Shown: piece after piece, positions 1-12,600 of the stretch
How positions within the stretch are numbered: the first letter of the stretch is position 1
Layout of the letters: each line of letters opens with the position of its first letter
Assembly (NCBI GenBank): GCA_030062745.1
Contig: CP099843.1
Span: 22,782,622 to 22,846,621, forward strand
Reading direction: 5' to 3'
DNA length: 64,000 nt
DNA from: Capitulum mitella
Lineage: Eukaryota; Arthropoda; Thecostraca; Pollicipedomorpha; Pollicipedidae
Notes under the pieces: model-generated
The model's database searches: none
Seen by the model: the letters and a program-made list of their open reading frames with translations, nothing else
Told to the model about the DNA's origin: nothing
Position numbers and translations under genes: made by a program

Positions 1-2905
1 CGTTTTTTTCGTCCTGTTCCTGTGACGGTTTAGTCCAGCTCAACTGATGCGGACGGCAAATCCAAGGGGGACGTGCAGTGCTAAATCAACATAAATTAAC
101 AAATTCGGTCGCTTGCAGTTTCGGACGCAGATGGAAAGTGTGCGAGAATTTCAGCCGAGGTGGCCGCACTCGGTCGGCTGCACGAGAGGCCGGGCGACGC
201 CCCTGGCCAGCGCTAAAACGAGTCTTCGGCCACGACGGCCTCTTGATGCGGTTCGCTAAGTTCATTAAGCTCATTAAGTTCATTAAGGTTCATTAAGCCT
301 TGCGGATGCTGAGGCTTTACGCACCAAGTGGCTAAACGACTTTGTTTTCGAAAACGAGCATCCTTTCAGAAGCGATGAAGCCTTAATGAGGTATTTTTCG
401 TGGTTGGTGGTAGTCAGTGCTGCTGACGCGTGACCGCGTCGCCCTTGCGACCAAGCAGACAGACCCGCGGAGTGCGATGGGGTTGCGCGGCGCGCGCATG
501 CGGAATGGCGAGGACAAGTAAATGGGCCGTTAAAGGTCAACAGGTGCATGGAAAACCGCATAAAAATGCTTTAGAAATGAATGTACCACGAACATCTGTG
601 TAGACGAAGTACGTTTACTACTTTACCACAGAACTCCTCAACCTGACTGCATTACCCGGACACAACTACCGTTTAGGTTTTTCGTTTTTCTTCGCACAAA
701 ACACAACTACTTGAAATTGTGGTTCACTGAGCATCCATTCCTCTTCTTGTCGGCTGAAATTGTTGTCTTGTTCTTGTCGGTTGTCATCTAAACCACAACC
801 ACAAATATATAATAAGTCTATTAAAAAAGATAAACTTTGATTTATGCAGGGAACTTAAGCTAACTTTAAATCCGTTATCACTTAGAGCTTGGTGCACGTG
901 AGTCATGTCACTGAAAACTTTCCGACAAAGTCGCGTATGAACAGCTGCGGATATTTTAGTCTTTGTCCAGAGCAAATGAGACCAGTTTTTTAAATTTCGC
1001 CAGTCGACAAGGCTTCCTCGGCGCTTGGAAATCTGACACACTTGTAAAAGCAGCGGGTAAACCAATGCTCCGAACCTGTGGAACCAACAAGTTAACTGTA
1101 ACTTAGAGCGCGGCTTATACGGGCCTTTCAGCGGGCGACTCCGGGCCAAGTTTTTGTGGTCTCTAGGTTTCATAGAAGGGGTCCACCGGATTTCGAAGTG
1201 CTCCGGGTATGACGTTTGTCGAGCCGATTGGCAGCTGTTTCGACATGATTAATTCTGCAGGCTTGGAGCATGGGTTAAACTGCATCTTGTTTTCATTTTT
1301 ACATCCCCACACTGCCAACTTAGTCATAAAAAAACGGTAAACGCATGCAAACAATCAAACTGCCTCTGTTCTCCTTAAGTTTTTCCGTCAGCAGAATTCA
1401 TGTCACGATACATTATACCCAATTTTAGACTAAATCTAATGATTTTTCCATTTCGATTCAGTGTGGCTATCTCCTTAGAGGCGTACAACTGACTTTATTT
1501 TTACCTCATTTTGTGGGGCCCTTCCGCAAGCTCGGGACCCCGCGCAGGGTTTCTTTGGGGGGGGGGGCGGCAAAATCATATGTTTGCCCCCCAGTTTTTC
1601 CGATGAACGGGCATCTGCCTCGGTCCCATCCCCCTTATGCGCCGCCCCTGAATGAGGAAGTTATTCGTCGCCTTGGAACCTATTCTTCGATCAGTGTCCC
1701 GCAAGTAGCGGATCACTAAATCTGCGACGCGGAACATTGTTCCATGGGACCATGTTCTGGAATCAGGACTTCGGCCACTCTATTATCTTTTTATCGTCGT
1801 GAGATAGCTTGTCCACTTTCACTCCATTTCACACGGATTGGAGGCCCATTCGATACCCACTGGCCCCTTTCCCGTTGCCCACGCGCCCGTTAAGCTCAGC
1901 TCGAGATGGCGGAATGTAGGTATTTGCAGCATGTAAGGCACTACTGTGCAACGTTAAATGAAAACCACGCAGCAACAGTACGCATTTGATCAGGGACGTC
2001 TATATAAATGTGATATGTTTAGGTGAGCACTCTTCCGTTTCGTTTACATTTGCTAACATTCCTTTTAGACCAAAATGGTCATGCATGACTTTTTTGTAAA
2101 CAGCTCTTCTGAGCGTTTAAACGAAAGGATAATGATCTTGAATGACCTTGATGTAAAATGTGCACTGAGGCGTGCTCATCAAGTGTTCAAGACGCAGCAA
2201 TGCTCATTGCGCTTTCCTGCACCGTTTGTAAGTACCTTGGAACAAAACCAAGCAGCTGGGCTAATTTGGCCCGTGTAGACGTAGGTTAAATCTAGCGCTT
2301 CCAAATATCCTGGGGCCCTCCACCTCCGTAGGGGCCTCTCTTATTTACCGCAGCTCTCTCAAAATAAAGTACTGACTGCGCAGATGACCCCTGGCGTCTG
2401 CCTGCTGTTGCTATGTTCCTGGTTTGCATCATCACGACGCTGCACCTTCCTAACTGGTAGCTGGCTCTCAGCTCCGCTTCTACCTGCACTCTGGGCCATC
2501 AGTTCGCCGTCACGGGCAGCGGAAACATACGGATCTGGTGCAGAAAGTCTACCAAAGTACAGATTTCCCCTGAGAAACACTTGGCTCTTGGTGAAGTTGG
2601 TTGGAAGTATGGTGAATATGGCGTTAGCATGGTGGCATGGTGTTGGCCATAGGTGCATTTCCAGTCATTACGGGCGTCACGAACTCGGGAAACAGTCATC
2701 CACATGGCGGAAGAGCTACAGATCGAAATCATGAGAGGTGCTTACTCTGTTCATAAATTTCACATGAAAGCAAAAATGATTTATTCAGTCACATCAGAGA
2801 AGCGTACCGGAACTCCTTCACAAAAAATCGCTGTGCTGTCTTCCACTTCTTACAACTGACAAAAACCCAGCGTCGGCGCGTCAACGGGGCACCAGTTCCA
2901 CTGGG
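1..2905. other. Upstream intergenic DNA, no gene recognised
   Basis: No open frame here resembles a known protein, and none is framed by convincing splice sites. The stretch holds a short direct repeat of the 9-mer TTCATTAAG (about 252-298) and a G-run fragment around 1550-1660 (G-run, then CCCCCC about 25 bases on). That fragment resembles the poly-G ends of transposon fragments seen elsewhere in the window, for example at 57.4 kb. The rest looks unique and AT-neutral. Confidence 0.5.
252..298. repeat. Short tandem repeat of TTCATTAAG
   Basis: About four to five imperfect copies of TTCATTAAG run in a row. This is a simple-sequence tract with no evident function. Confidence 0.7.
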
Positions 2906-2929
2906 ACGTCTGCGATAATGCCCGCGGTG

Positions 2930-3330
2930 ACTCGGTGGCCGAGGGGGGGGGTGGGGGGGGGGAGGAGCGCGGCTGGACGCACTCCGGCGAAACCGTTCTC
3001 ACGCCGCTCCTCCCTCGGCGCTATCACGTTTCCCGGAGCCAAATGGCGAACGGGGCTGGCGGCGGCGCTGCCAGCGGCCGCGTCACGTGACCTGGCCGGC
3101 GGCCAGCTGTTGCCGTGTTGCGCCGGGCGGCTGGGCGGCGAACAGTGGTTCGCCCGCTCCCGCGCCGCTCCGGTCCCCGCTTCTCTCTGAAGGTACGTCG
3201 GCGCGGCCGCCGCCGGCGCCGGCGGCAGAGCTGCGGCTGCGGCTTGATCACGGCGGGCTCGAGCGGCTGAGACGTGGTTGTGCAGGGCTCGGAAGCCGAG
3301 GCTGTCTCGTGGTTAAGCGTCCAGCAGCCG
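2930..3330 (+). promoter_or_regulatory. CpG-rich candidate promoter and 5' untranslated exon of troponin I
   Basis: The stretch is rich in G, C and CpG, unlike its flanks. It contains E-box motifs CACGTG (3084-3089) and CAGCTG (3104-3109), and ends in a strong splice donor, CTGAAG/GTACGT, with GT at 3193-3194. The first coding exon of troponin I (6647-6693) starts with untranslated bases behind a good acceptor, so a non-coding first exon upstream is expected. This is the best-looking place for it. The assignment is inference; there is no obvious TATA box and I cannot place the start site. Confidence 0.4.
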
Positions 3331-6300
3331 GTTTGTGAGGTGTTGATATTGCGCGTTACTGAAGCGTGGTCATGAGTAACGGCATTTGTAGCGTCCGTGT
3401 AAAAGGTTAGGCGATCTTGAAATGACTTGGTTGGTGATCATTAATGTCATCAGCTGAAAAATGAAAGTAGAATGTCATTTAGGTTTCCGTTTCACACCGA
3501 TGGGCTTCTTTTATTTCGTATGATGCTCGACTGGTGTCATCCAAACCAGTCGACTTCGAAAAAATATTTGGAATTTAGCATGAAAAATGCGCTCTAATTT
3601 CTCTTTTTCTTTGAAGCATTTGCAATAGCTTCAAAAGACAGGGCTTCGAGCCGTCAGCACCCAGAAATCCACGGCTGGAGACATTTTCAGCTTATCTATA
3701 TGTTTCGAATTTTCACACAGTTTCTTTGGGAACTGGGTATGTCGGTACCAACTAGCGCGAGACTTTTCCGAACGTGAAACTGGTATCGATGTAAAAAACT
3801 CTCCACATTCAATTATATTGCGTAAAATGTTTACGGTTTTCGTACTGTATGCGGTCATAATTGCATGATGTCGTTACTAGGTTAATGGATACAATGTTGA
3901 AGATTTCTGGATGATGTCATGGATGGATATCAGAGGCTATTTTGCCCCAAAAGAAATCTACTCAACGATCCAACATCAGGCTGAAGAGATGATGCTAGTG
4001 TGCCGTGAATTGAAATGGAGTCCAGGCCTTTGGAAACGTCGTGACGCTTATCCGGTAACAAACATTTCTTCATCAAATCATCCAGCTTATGAAACCGCGA
4101 TGCGTAGTGTTGGTCTCCGTTTGATTTGTTTACAGGACGTTGTGGAATTTTTCACATGGACAGAAAACGAAAACGTTGCCGTTTTCGACACCCCTGCTTT
4201 CCTTTTTCATCCACCGTCCAACATTTGTCCACCGTATCGCGGACGTTTACTCGCCGGCGCGTATGAACCGCTCCGGTGTACGGTGGCCCGGTAACCGGCC
4301 GGCCCGGCGCCGGTGCTCGGCGGGCCAGCCGGGCGGCCGGCGCCGGTCCGCCTGCCCTGAGGCGTCCGCGCCCGGGGCACCGCCGCCGGCCGGGCGTTGG
4401 CCGGCGGCCAGCGCGGCGCGCCATGCGGCCAAATATGGCGCGCGCCCACCGTCTAACGTTACCGGCCGACGGGCGGCACGCCGTCCAGCCGCGGCGCAGG
4501 CGGCAGGGTCGGCCGCGCCGCGAACGTCGCCGACGACGTCATTGTCATGCAGTTGGCGGTTACGTAGGCAAAACAGAGCGGCTCCGGCGATGTGTTGGCC
4601 TGAGCCTTTTCCTTGTGCTATTTTAAACCGAGCATTAACGTTTCCCCGGGACCGTGTGAGGGCGATCAACAAGTCAGGGAAAAAAGGTGAAATAAGCGGA
4701 GATGTAGCGGAAAATTCAGAGGGCGAAGATAGAAGGAGAGAGGGTAGGGGGAGGCAGAGAAAAGAAAAGCTATAACAAGTTTAGAACGGACAGTGAACGA
4801 TTTCGCGAATTTGTCGACGTTGAGGCGATGTATATCAATGCTTCGACCTAGTCTTGCTTTAAAAACGAGCCACTGTTGTGTTTTATCTGTGCAGGTTTGT
4901 TATCACACGCTTCATTAGCACGCTTCCCCGTAACACTGCCACACTTGCATCCAAGGGGACGAGGGCATGAGCGCTCAGTTTTTCGCACTGTCGACGTAGT
5001 TTCCCCCCTTTTGACATTCGGATTAACGTCTTTGCGGTCGTCACTATTTCGAAGAAAATCAAGGTGTGTTTTTACTGCCGCGACGTGGAGACGCACGATG
5101 TCGACCACTGACCATCAAGGACGCCCGGCACGCCCGCAAAAGAGCCGCGCGGCGCCGCCGCCGCCGGCCGTGACGGCCCGCGTGACGCTTTGTGACGCCG
5201 TCGGCGGCGGCGGCCTGCAGCCGGGCCCAAATTGGACGCAGCGCGCCGTGACGCCCGGGCGTGACGCCCCGTCAGCACCGGGCGGCCGGGCCCGCTGCCA
5301 GCCGTCCCAATCAGACTCGATAGGGGCCGCGTGTGGCGCGCCAGGGCCGGCCGAGGTGCGTGCCGGCGGCCGCCACGCGCGCCCTCGATCAGGTCGACTT
5401 GATGTCATCACTTTTGCAACAGGCGCTTCGGGAGCGAGAAGCTCGTTCTCTCGTAAGGAGACCGACGGTCTGCGAGATCGAAAAGAGCGTCCCTGTTTGG
5501 GGAGTAGGTCACACGAAATTCGTCACGTTAGAAAGAAGAGACAACAACCGGAACGACTTGATATGAAAAATGGAATTTTCACGGCTGCTGTAATGGTCCG
5601 TAGTAACCGGATGAGACGTCTGATAAACAGAATGTGACACCAGAGTGAACATCAAGCGCATGGGGGTGTTTGGTCTTATAAAATGCCGTGAAATCCATTA
5701 TTTTCGTAACCTCTGTGCACGCTCTAGAAGTTGTGAGACTCATGTGAAGAATTCCATCGAAATGTTACGATAACATCACAAAAAACGGCGTTAATTAAGT
5801 CGGACGAGCTGCTTTACAACATCGTTGCGAAGTGTGGCTGTGTAGGGCGTCGTTTTCAGCTTCTGTAGCGAATGTAAGCACTCAAATACTAGTTTCTTCG
5901 GTTGCAGTATTTGTGCATTTCTTCTTTTCTGCAGTATAGACATGGCCGGCGTGACCGTTGCCCTTTATGTCTAAACGAGGTCTGTCCAGGGGTCTTTGAA
6001 GCGAAAGCGTTTTTTTTTTGCGTCAGACACGAAATAGTAACAAAATAGCTCTGACTGCTAACAACAGTTCATGCCCCCGAGAGACGGAAAGGGAAAGCAT
6101 GCCAAGCTGATATCTATATGCCTCCGTACAGTTCTATGATGAGGATGTTGGCAGTAACAGTGAACGAACGGAGATGTCTTTAAAGTTATCCGTATAGTCT
6201 TTTGAAAAAGTAATTACGTACAAAACAAACTGTTAGTTTAAGCATTACAACCGATAAGAGCGTTTATAATATCATGACATGTTTAGTAATATAATGTGGC

Positions 6301-6646
6301 GTGTTGTGTCGTGGTTTTTACGACATACCACGTCGCATGTTGTACCCGTTTGCATTTAAATTGGGCTCAGGCATCGAACTTCTTGAGATAAAGTCGGGGA
6401 TGTCCATTCATGCATTATCGTGGAAACTCACACGGTCTTCCGTTAAATTCATGAATTTTTGGGGTGCGAAATCAATATTAGAAGTGTCAAATCCCCACAG
6501 AAGGATAAAAAAAAACTGCAACCATGATTGCTCTGATACTCTCCTCGCTGTGGTATGCTCTTCGTCGCGTTGCCACTGGACACCCGACATCGAATGAGCG
6601 ATAAAAGAGGGACTCTGATTAATACTGACTGACTGATCTGTTTCAG
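3193..6646 (+). other. Presumed intron 1 of troponin I, with two further CpG-rich blocks
   Basis: No exon-like signal in a muscle-gene frame is visible. Two dense G+C blocks (about 4240-4570 and 5105-5400) carry many CpG and GCCGGC words and look like further CpG islands; either could be an alternative promoter. The long open frames across them are by-products of base composition, open in several frames at once. The intron ends in CTGTTTCAG at 6646, after tandem CTGACTGA words that could serve as branch sites. Confidence 0.35.
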
Positions 6647-6693
6647 GTTCCGCTCGCCTAACAAACTTCCAAAATGTCCGACGAGGAGTACAG
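6647..6693 (+). CDS. Troponin I exon with the start codon
   Basis: The acceptor CTGTTTCAG ends at 6646 and the donor GTACGT begins at 6694. Untranslated bases precede the ATG at 6674 (context AAAATGTCC). The coding part is MSDEEY plus two bases (AG), so the exon ends in phase 2. This start is chosen because it is the only ATG in the exon and it opens the acidic N-terminus. Confidence 0.88.
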
Positions 6694-9600
6694 GTACGTG
6701 CGCATTGCAGTGATGGCCAATGTTATATTGTCTGCTTAGATTCTGTTGCGTGAAGTCGCGCGAAGGACACTTCATGGGCAGTTTGCGATGGGAGAAGTTT
6801 GTTCTTTTATGCGCGGAACACACTAAAGTGACCTACCGTATAAGGTCCATACGTAAATGGTTTTACATTGGCTGGAGAATTTCAGGATGCGTATCTTCCT
6901 GCTTTTACTTTATCATATTAGATCGGTATGTGGCTTCCGGACCCTTTCATCCACTCCATGCGATGCAGTATATTATAGCAGCCAACAGTCCATGGTTGTC
7001 GCGCTATGAAACTGGTTGAACGTAGACATATGAAGTTGAGGCAGGAAGGGCAGCCATTGGTTAGGAAGCAAAAATCATGAACAGCACTAAGTCATATTGC
7101 AAGGTCCTTTCCTAAAGCATCAAATCCTCAGCAGCCTAGCCGACGCGGGAATGGAACGCAACCCACGTAAAAACACACCAAACGCCACATTTTCGTTCAA
7201 AGCGCTTGGAATGTCGCTGCCTTACCACGAGTATTCATAAAGTCTTGAGCATTTGATTAATATCCTGAGCTGAGAAAACTCTCGTTTCAACGGAACCAGT
7301 ATGATACCATGCCTTGCACGAGGAGAGCACAAATTCGATACGTGGACTTGCAGAACGTATCACCTTCTGGTTTCAGGAAATTCAGCCACGTTCCATAATT
7401 GCGATATTTGGTGTTGGACCAATGCTGCCGTCGTCTGTTGTCTGGCTGACGGCGGTCGTAGATATAACAATACATCACAAGCATTTCCGGAAGCTCATGA
7501 CGTATTACCTCCGCCAACAAGTGGATAATTTGAGCTCAGCCGCTCTTCTCCTGTGGTTTCATCCCACTGTCGTTCAAACATGCGGTTCTCGCCTTTATTC
7601 CTGTTAAAACTTCGCATTGGATCAACCGGAGACGCGTCACATCAAAACGTGTTTCGTTACTTGGACACACAGTCAGGCAGTAGCGAGTTTTGGACTGCTG
7701 CTGGTTCTAGGAGCAGATGAAAACTTTGGGACAGCTTTCAGTTTATGAACATCCTTCTAATGTAACAATTTTAAGCTGGCTGTTATGCGCAGAGCGATTT
7801 GCTGAGGTTTATGCAGACGGTTAACTCGCTTGGTATCGTACTCTGTCGATAAACTGGCTGTCATCAGTTGGCGAATGCCATTTGACATGCTTTCAGTAGG
7901 GCAGTTTTCATTGGGGCTAATGTTGCAAATATTAAATGCAGCCAGGTAAACATGAGAGTTCATGAATCTTAAAACTACGAAAATTGTCAAGACGTCCAGA
8001 GAGCCTCTGCAAATATAACTCGGGAGTCCCAGGGGAGCCCCTTCCCCGACCCACGACCTGAAACAGATGACGCCACCGTTTTCATCAATTCAGCAGGCGT
8101 TGCGCGTATTTCTGAGTCGTTGTCGGGCTGACCTTGGGTAAGCGGGCGGCCGCAGAACGGGGCCACATCCGGCGCCGGGCGGCGCCGCCCCGGAATGCCC
8201 GCAGACCGGGCCGAAATCCGAGCAGATACCGCCAGGAATAGCCGGCCGCCGGCGCCGCTGCCAGCGCAGGGGTGGCCAACCCGGCCCGCTGCCAGGGCAG
8301 GGGTGGCCGGCCCGGCCGGCCGGGCGGCGCCTGCCAGCCGCCCGGAATCCGGCACCGCGCCGCGGCGGCGGCGCTGCCAGGTTCCAGGCCGGCACCTGTT
8401 CAGGGCGTCCGACCAGGCCTGGACCGGGGCCCGGTCTCTGGGAGACTCTCCGAAACGTACCGCTGCGCGGGTACCGTGAACACTAGGGTCGGGGACATGT
8501 TTTGATAAGGGGGGGGGGGGCACCGGCTGCTTTTCGAGCCATTTCTTTCCACGCAACGCCATAGGGTTCAGTTTCGCCAATTAAGGGTGGGCACGGCGCC
8601 CCCGTGACCTCACGGTTCCGCCGCTCATGCTCGTGAAGGCAGAGCTCGCGAAGCCTTGCTGAATGGGACTGGTAGTGGCGCGGTGAATACTACATGCTTT
8701 TACAACCATACCCGGGCGTACCTTATCAGTTCCGGAGCTCTGCTGGTGGACTTGAGTGCCGTCCCGGGCAATTAATAGTTTGGGCTCATCGTAATTGTCT
8801 CGCGGTCTGTTTCGCAAGAATCCAGTTTGACAGGCAACGCGAAGTGTCGTGGGGGTCAACCGATACCAGTGCTTGGTTGCAGTGGGACACAAGACACTGG
8901 TGCCAGAGAAGCAATGTAGCATTCCGCATTTTAGCTCTTATAGATAAGGAGTTTAAGCTTGCGTGCTTAAGCCAAAGCTAGCTGAACAAAATGACTACGT
9001 GTGCTAAATCACTGCGTTTCACACGGCTGCCTCAGCTGTGATTGAACGTTGCTTTCTTCATATGCATCATACGCGTCAGTTCTAACCTCAGGCAAGAAGA
9101 CAGGCCTTGAACATTTACGTTGGTCTTTGTGCTGTAGCGGAACACGTCAATGCGTTTATTTCTGGGCGGGAGGAACTTCCCGGACATTAATTAGGCTGAA
9201 AATGCAAATCAGAGGCCCATTCTTTCCGCTTAACGCCTAGATGTAATGTAGCTTGCTCCGTCCGGATGGGGATGCACGTGCATCTCCCTTTTACGTGATA
9301 GTTGGACCCATGATTCGTGGTCCAGTTTTCTCATGCGTTCTAACGGTGCGCGTTTTTCTCACAGTTCGGAGGAGGAGATGGACGAGGTAGGGGTAATGGC
9401 GGGAGTTTGCCAAGCATGCTGTTTTTCTGCCTTAGGTGTTCACAAGGCTGTCTTCGCTGTTTATTTTTTAATCGTGCTTATCTACTCTTTTGCGCGACAC
9501 CCGTGTCTGGTCCCTGATTTGCTAACATCGTCCGACGGGGATACTGTCCCGCATGGCTGTAAGTCCTGCGGTGCAGCATACACAGAGGAACTGGTGACTG

Positions 9601-12600
9601 TGACGTGAACCTAAAAGGCATCCCGCTTCGCGAGCTGATGTCGCTAACGCGTCTTGAAGCTCGCTCCTGAGCGGACCGGCTGCCAGTCTGAAACAATTTA
9701 AGTCGTGTGAAAATATCCATGCTCTCTGAGAATAAGTGTCGTTGGCGTTTGCTAGGGTTTTTAAGAGCAAAAACTAAACAAATGTAAGATTTATTACGTC
9801 ACGGTTTACTAATTTGGTTAAACCTGTGCCGCGAGAGATCATATGACTTACGAGTAATGTGATGTACTTCAAAACAAACATTTCCAAAAAAATTAGTTGA
9901 ACGAAGGTGTTTACAAATTTGTGTCAACAACACACTGAATTTTTTTCTGCGACCAGTTTCCGCGATTTGAAAACCCAGTCACCCCATGCTGCTAAATTAG
10001 TACGTCGTTTTGCTCAGACTGGTCTTTGCAAAACCACCTGCGACTGTCTGACCCGTGATCATGTGCTTCATACCGTCCTGATGTGGTTCTTCTTTTTTTG
10101 TTGACTTGTGCATGAATATGTGTGCCCTAAAATGGTGGTACTGTGTTAACACCGATATTTCCGTTCCAGCTCGGATGATGAAGAGTCCGAGGTATGATAA
10201 GCTGATGGATGCATCGCATGCAAATAACATTTCTAGCCTTAGATAATGAGAGTATGCATTTCGCTGTGTGATGATCCTACGACGTATGTGGTGCTAGTGC
10301 AACGAATAGCGTGATATGATAATCACTACAGGCGTTCATCAAGGCATTGTCACTCGCCTGCAAGTCTTTGGCACCCGAGCATTGGACTTACAATCCCCAG
10401 GATGAGCTTGCCACTGATCACGTTCGTGGCCTTCTATTGTTATGAGTACAAGATATGACACCCTAGTGAGCAGTGGCAGCCTCTGCAGCTATGACGGACG
10501 GCCGCTGTGTGGTGCCGAGGCTCCCAGCAGGTGATACCTGTATGTTCGTGATTTCAGGCCCAGAAGGCAGCTGAGGCACGTAGGCGCTTGCAGGCAGTAA
10601 GTGTGGTGTGCCGTTGACTAACCGGTACCTGAATCATGCGGGATTGCAACGAGTTCGTGGCCATTTTTCGCCTATGAAACTGACTGGTGATTGCGGTATG
10701 CGATTACTGCTAGTTCTGGGAGGGATGTGTTTCGGAGACCTGTTAGAGTACATAAAATGACAGACGAATGACGTATCGTATACACTGGACTTATGACGCC
10801 GTTTTCAACATGACTAAGTTATACCGATAGTTTTTCAAGTTTTCATGTGTAACAGGTGACTGCTGTAGCACAGGCGAAAAATGGCAAAGGCTTTTTAAAT
10901 GCACCAACCAACGTCGTAAAATCACTACGGAATTTACGGCATAAATTTACGACAAGACGATTTGGGATAAGCTGCATGTTTTTTTCATAAAAGGGTGATT
11001 CTGCATATGCCAGCACTAGCTTGGAAATTCCCTAAATGGCTACAAAGGCACATGTAAATTCACTGTTCACTGTTCAAGCAATACGGAGACGAATAACGTG
11101 TTTTCTTTTGAAGTATATTGCAGCACAAATTTCTTAAAAGCCTTGCTAGCGATAAGATCCCAGTTCAGGTATGACGACTGTGTTTGTCCCTTTGTCTTGT
11201 CAACCCGTAGTTCTAGTGACCAGCGGTTTTACTGTCCGTGTACTGCGGTATGCTTGTGGATTTGATACCAGCTCAAAGAAGCTGAAAGAAGTAGATTTCG
11301 CTCCCCACAAATCCGTCCTACCTCTTTTGCCCAAACCCAGCTTCGTCCTCTGATTAGTAGTGCACATCATCCGCTGTTTCACGCAATCATGCTCATTTGC
11401 TTTGCATCATCTCGCTTCATTTCTGCACCATCGACATTTTCAAAAGCGGGAATGGCGGTTTCCCACTATATCATGTTTATTTCAACGGTTTTGCTTGTGT
11501 ATGCGTACCTATGCGCCTTACGACATCGCGCATGTTTTACCCTGCTATCGACAGCTCCCCATGTTTTATGTATCATTTTGACCCTGTCATTCTTGTGCTT
11601 CTTGTACGAGAACTTGAAGCAGGTTTACGCGCATCGAAGTGTCATGCTAATGCGTATTTTCGTCCATGGCTTTACCCATTTTGAAAGTCAACCTGACAGC
11701 TAGCAGCGACCTCGGAAGAGAATCCAATCCACAGTTAATCCACAAACCGACAACTGACCTAATTCTCCTGCACTTACCCATGACCAGATCGAAGAAATTT
11801 GGACTAGTCTAGAACCTCCTTTTTTTAGTCAACCATTCCGATGTTTTAGTCATAGTTGTGATCCGTTGCTGTGGTTACCTGTTTAGATTGCGAAGTTTAT
11901 TAGATGCCACCTAAGAACCACATGCATGGACGTAAAAGAAAAAAGCCTCAGCGTGACTAAGCTTACCTTGAACTCTCGTCTTCTCCGGAAAATATATGAG
12001 GTCCGCTGAAGCTTTTTATCTTCTACTGATTCCATGAGCTGCGATGATGTTATCTCAAAACTCGGTTGTGCACGTTCTGGAACTGGTAGCTGATAACGCA
12101 TGATTATTAGACTGTAGAGTTGTTGGATGCTGACAGACCACTAACAACTTTTGAGTTCTTCGTTCTTTTCATTGAAGATGTAAGGAATACACGTTTATTT
12201 TATGCTGATTGTGTGTTTCTGATTGTTACAGTAGTGGTGATTTGTTCATTGTCAAAATAGGAGACAATGTCATACTGAACCTGAACTTTGTTTTGTTTAA
12301 GCCCTTTGTAAGGCAGTTTGTTACTGAGCTAAGGCGGTTTGTCGTGGGATTTGGATGCGATGCAATTTGCGGTACCATCGTCATAAAAATTAGCTTGCGA
12401 GTGCATCAATAACGGAAAAGATACGAAACATCCCGGCCAAGCTGGCACCTTTCTGAATCAACTTAAAAAGGCTGACACTCCCTTGTAGTGTTCAAGTAAA
12501 AATCGGCGGAGGTGCCTCAGTCGTCGACAGAAACTGGTCCGTTGTCAGTAAAACGCTCTAACGCTGTACTTTGGTGGGGCTGTAGGAGGAGAAGAAGAAG

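Larger units (their letters stand above)
9387..12585 (+). other. Troponin I introns around the microexons
   Basis: Apart from exons 10170-10191 and 10558-10596 nothing exon-like is seen. I looked for further 22-nt copies beginning in phase 2 with a serine codon and found no convincing third one. Frames near 11170-11700 lack splice sites and family similarity. The last intron ends GGGGCTGTAG, a weak pyrimidine tract, at 12585. Confidence 0.5.

Noticed and set aside
4140..4775. Long open frames on both strands over a G+C-rich block
   Set aside because: Several frames are open at once over the same bases, with Arg/Pro/Ala/Gly-rich products, no splice borders and no family match. This is what CpG-island composition gives.
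4876..5637. 253-residue open frame on the plus strand
   Set aside because: It crosses a CpG-rich block, has no domain or splice context and lies in the presumed first intron of troponin I.
7987..8580. 197-residue open frame on the minus strand
   Set aside because: It overlaps open frames on the other strand in a G+C-rich block with a 31-bp duplication. No recognisable product.
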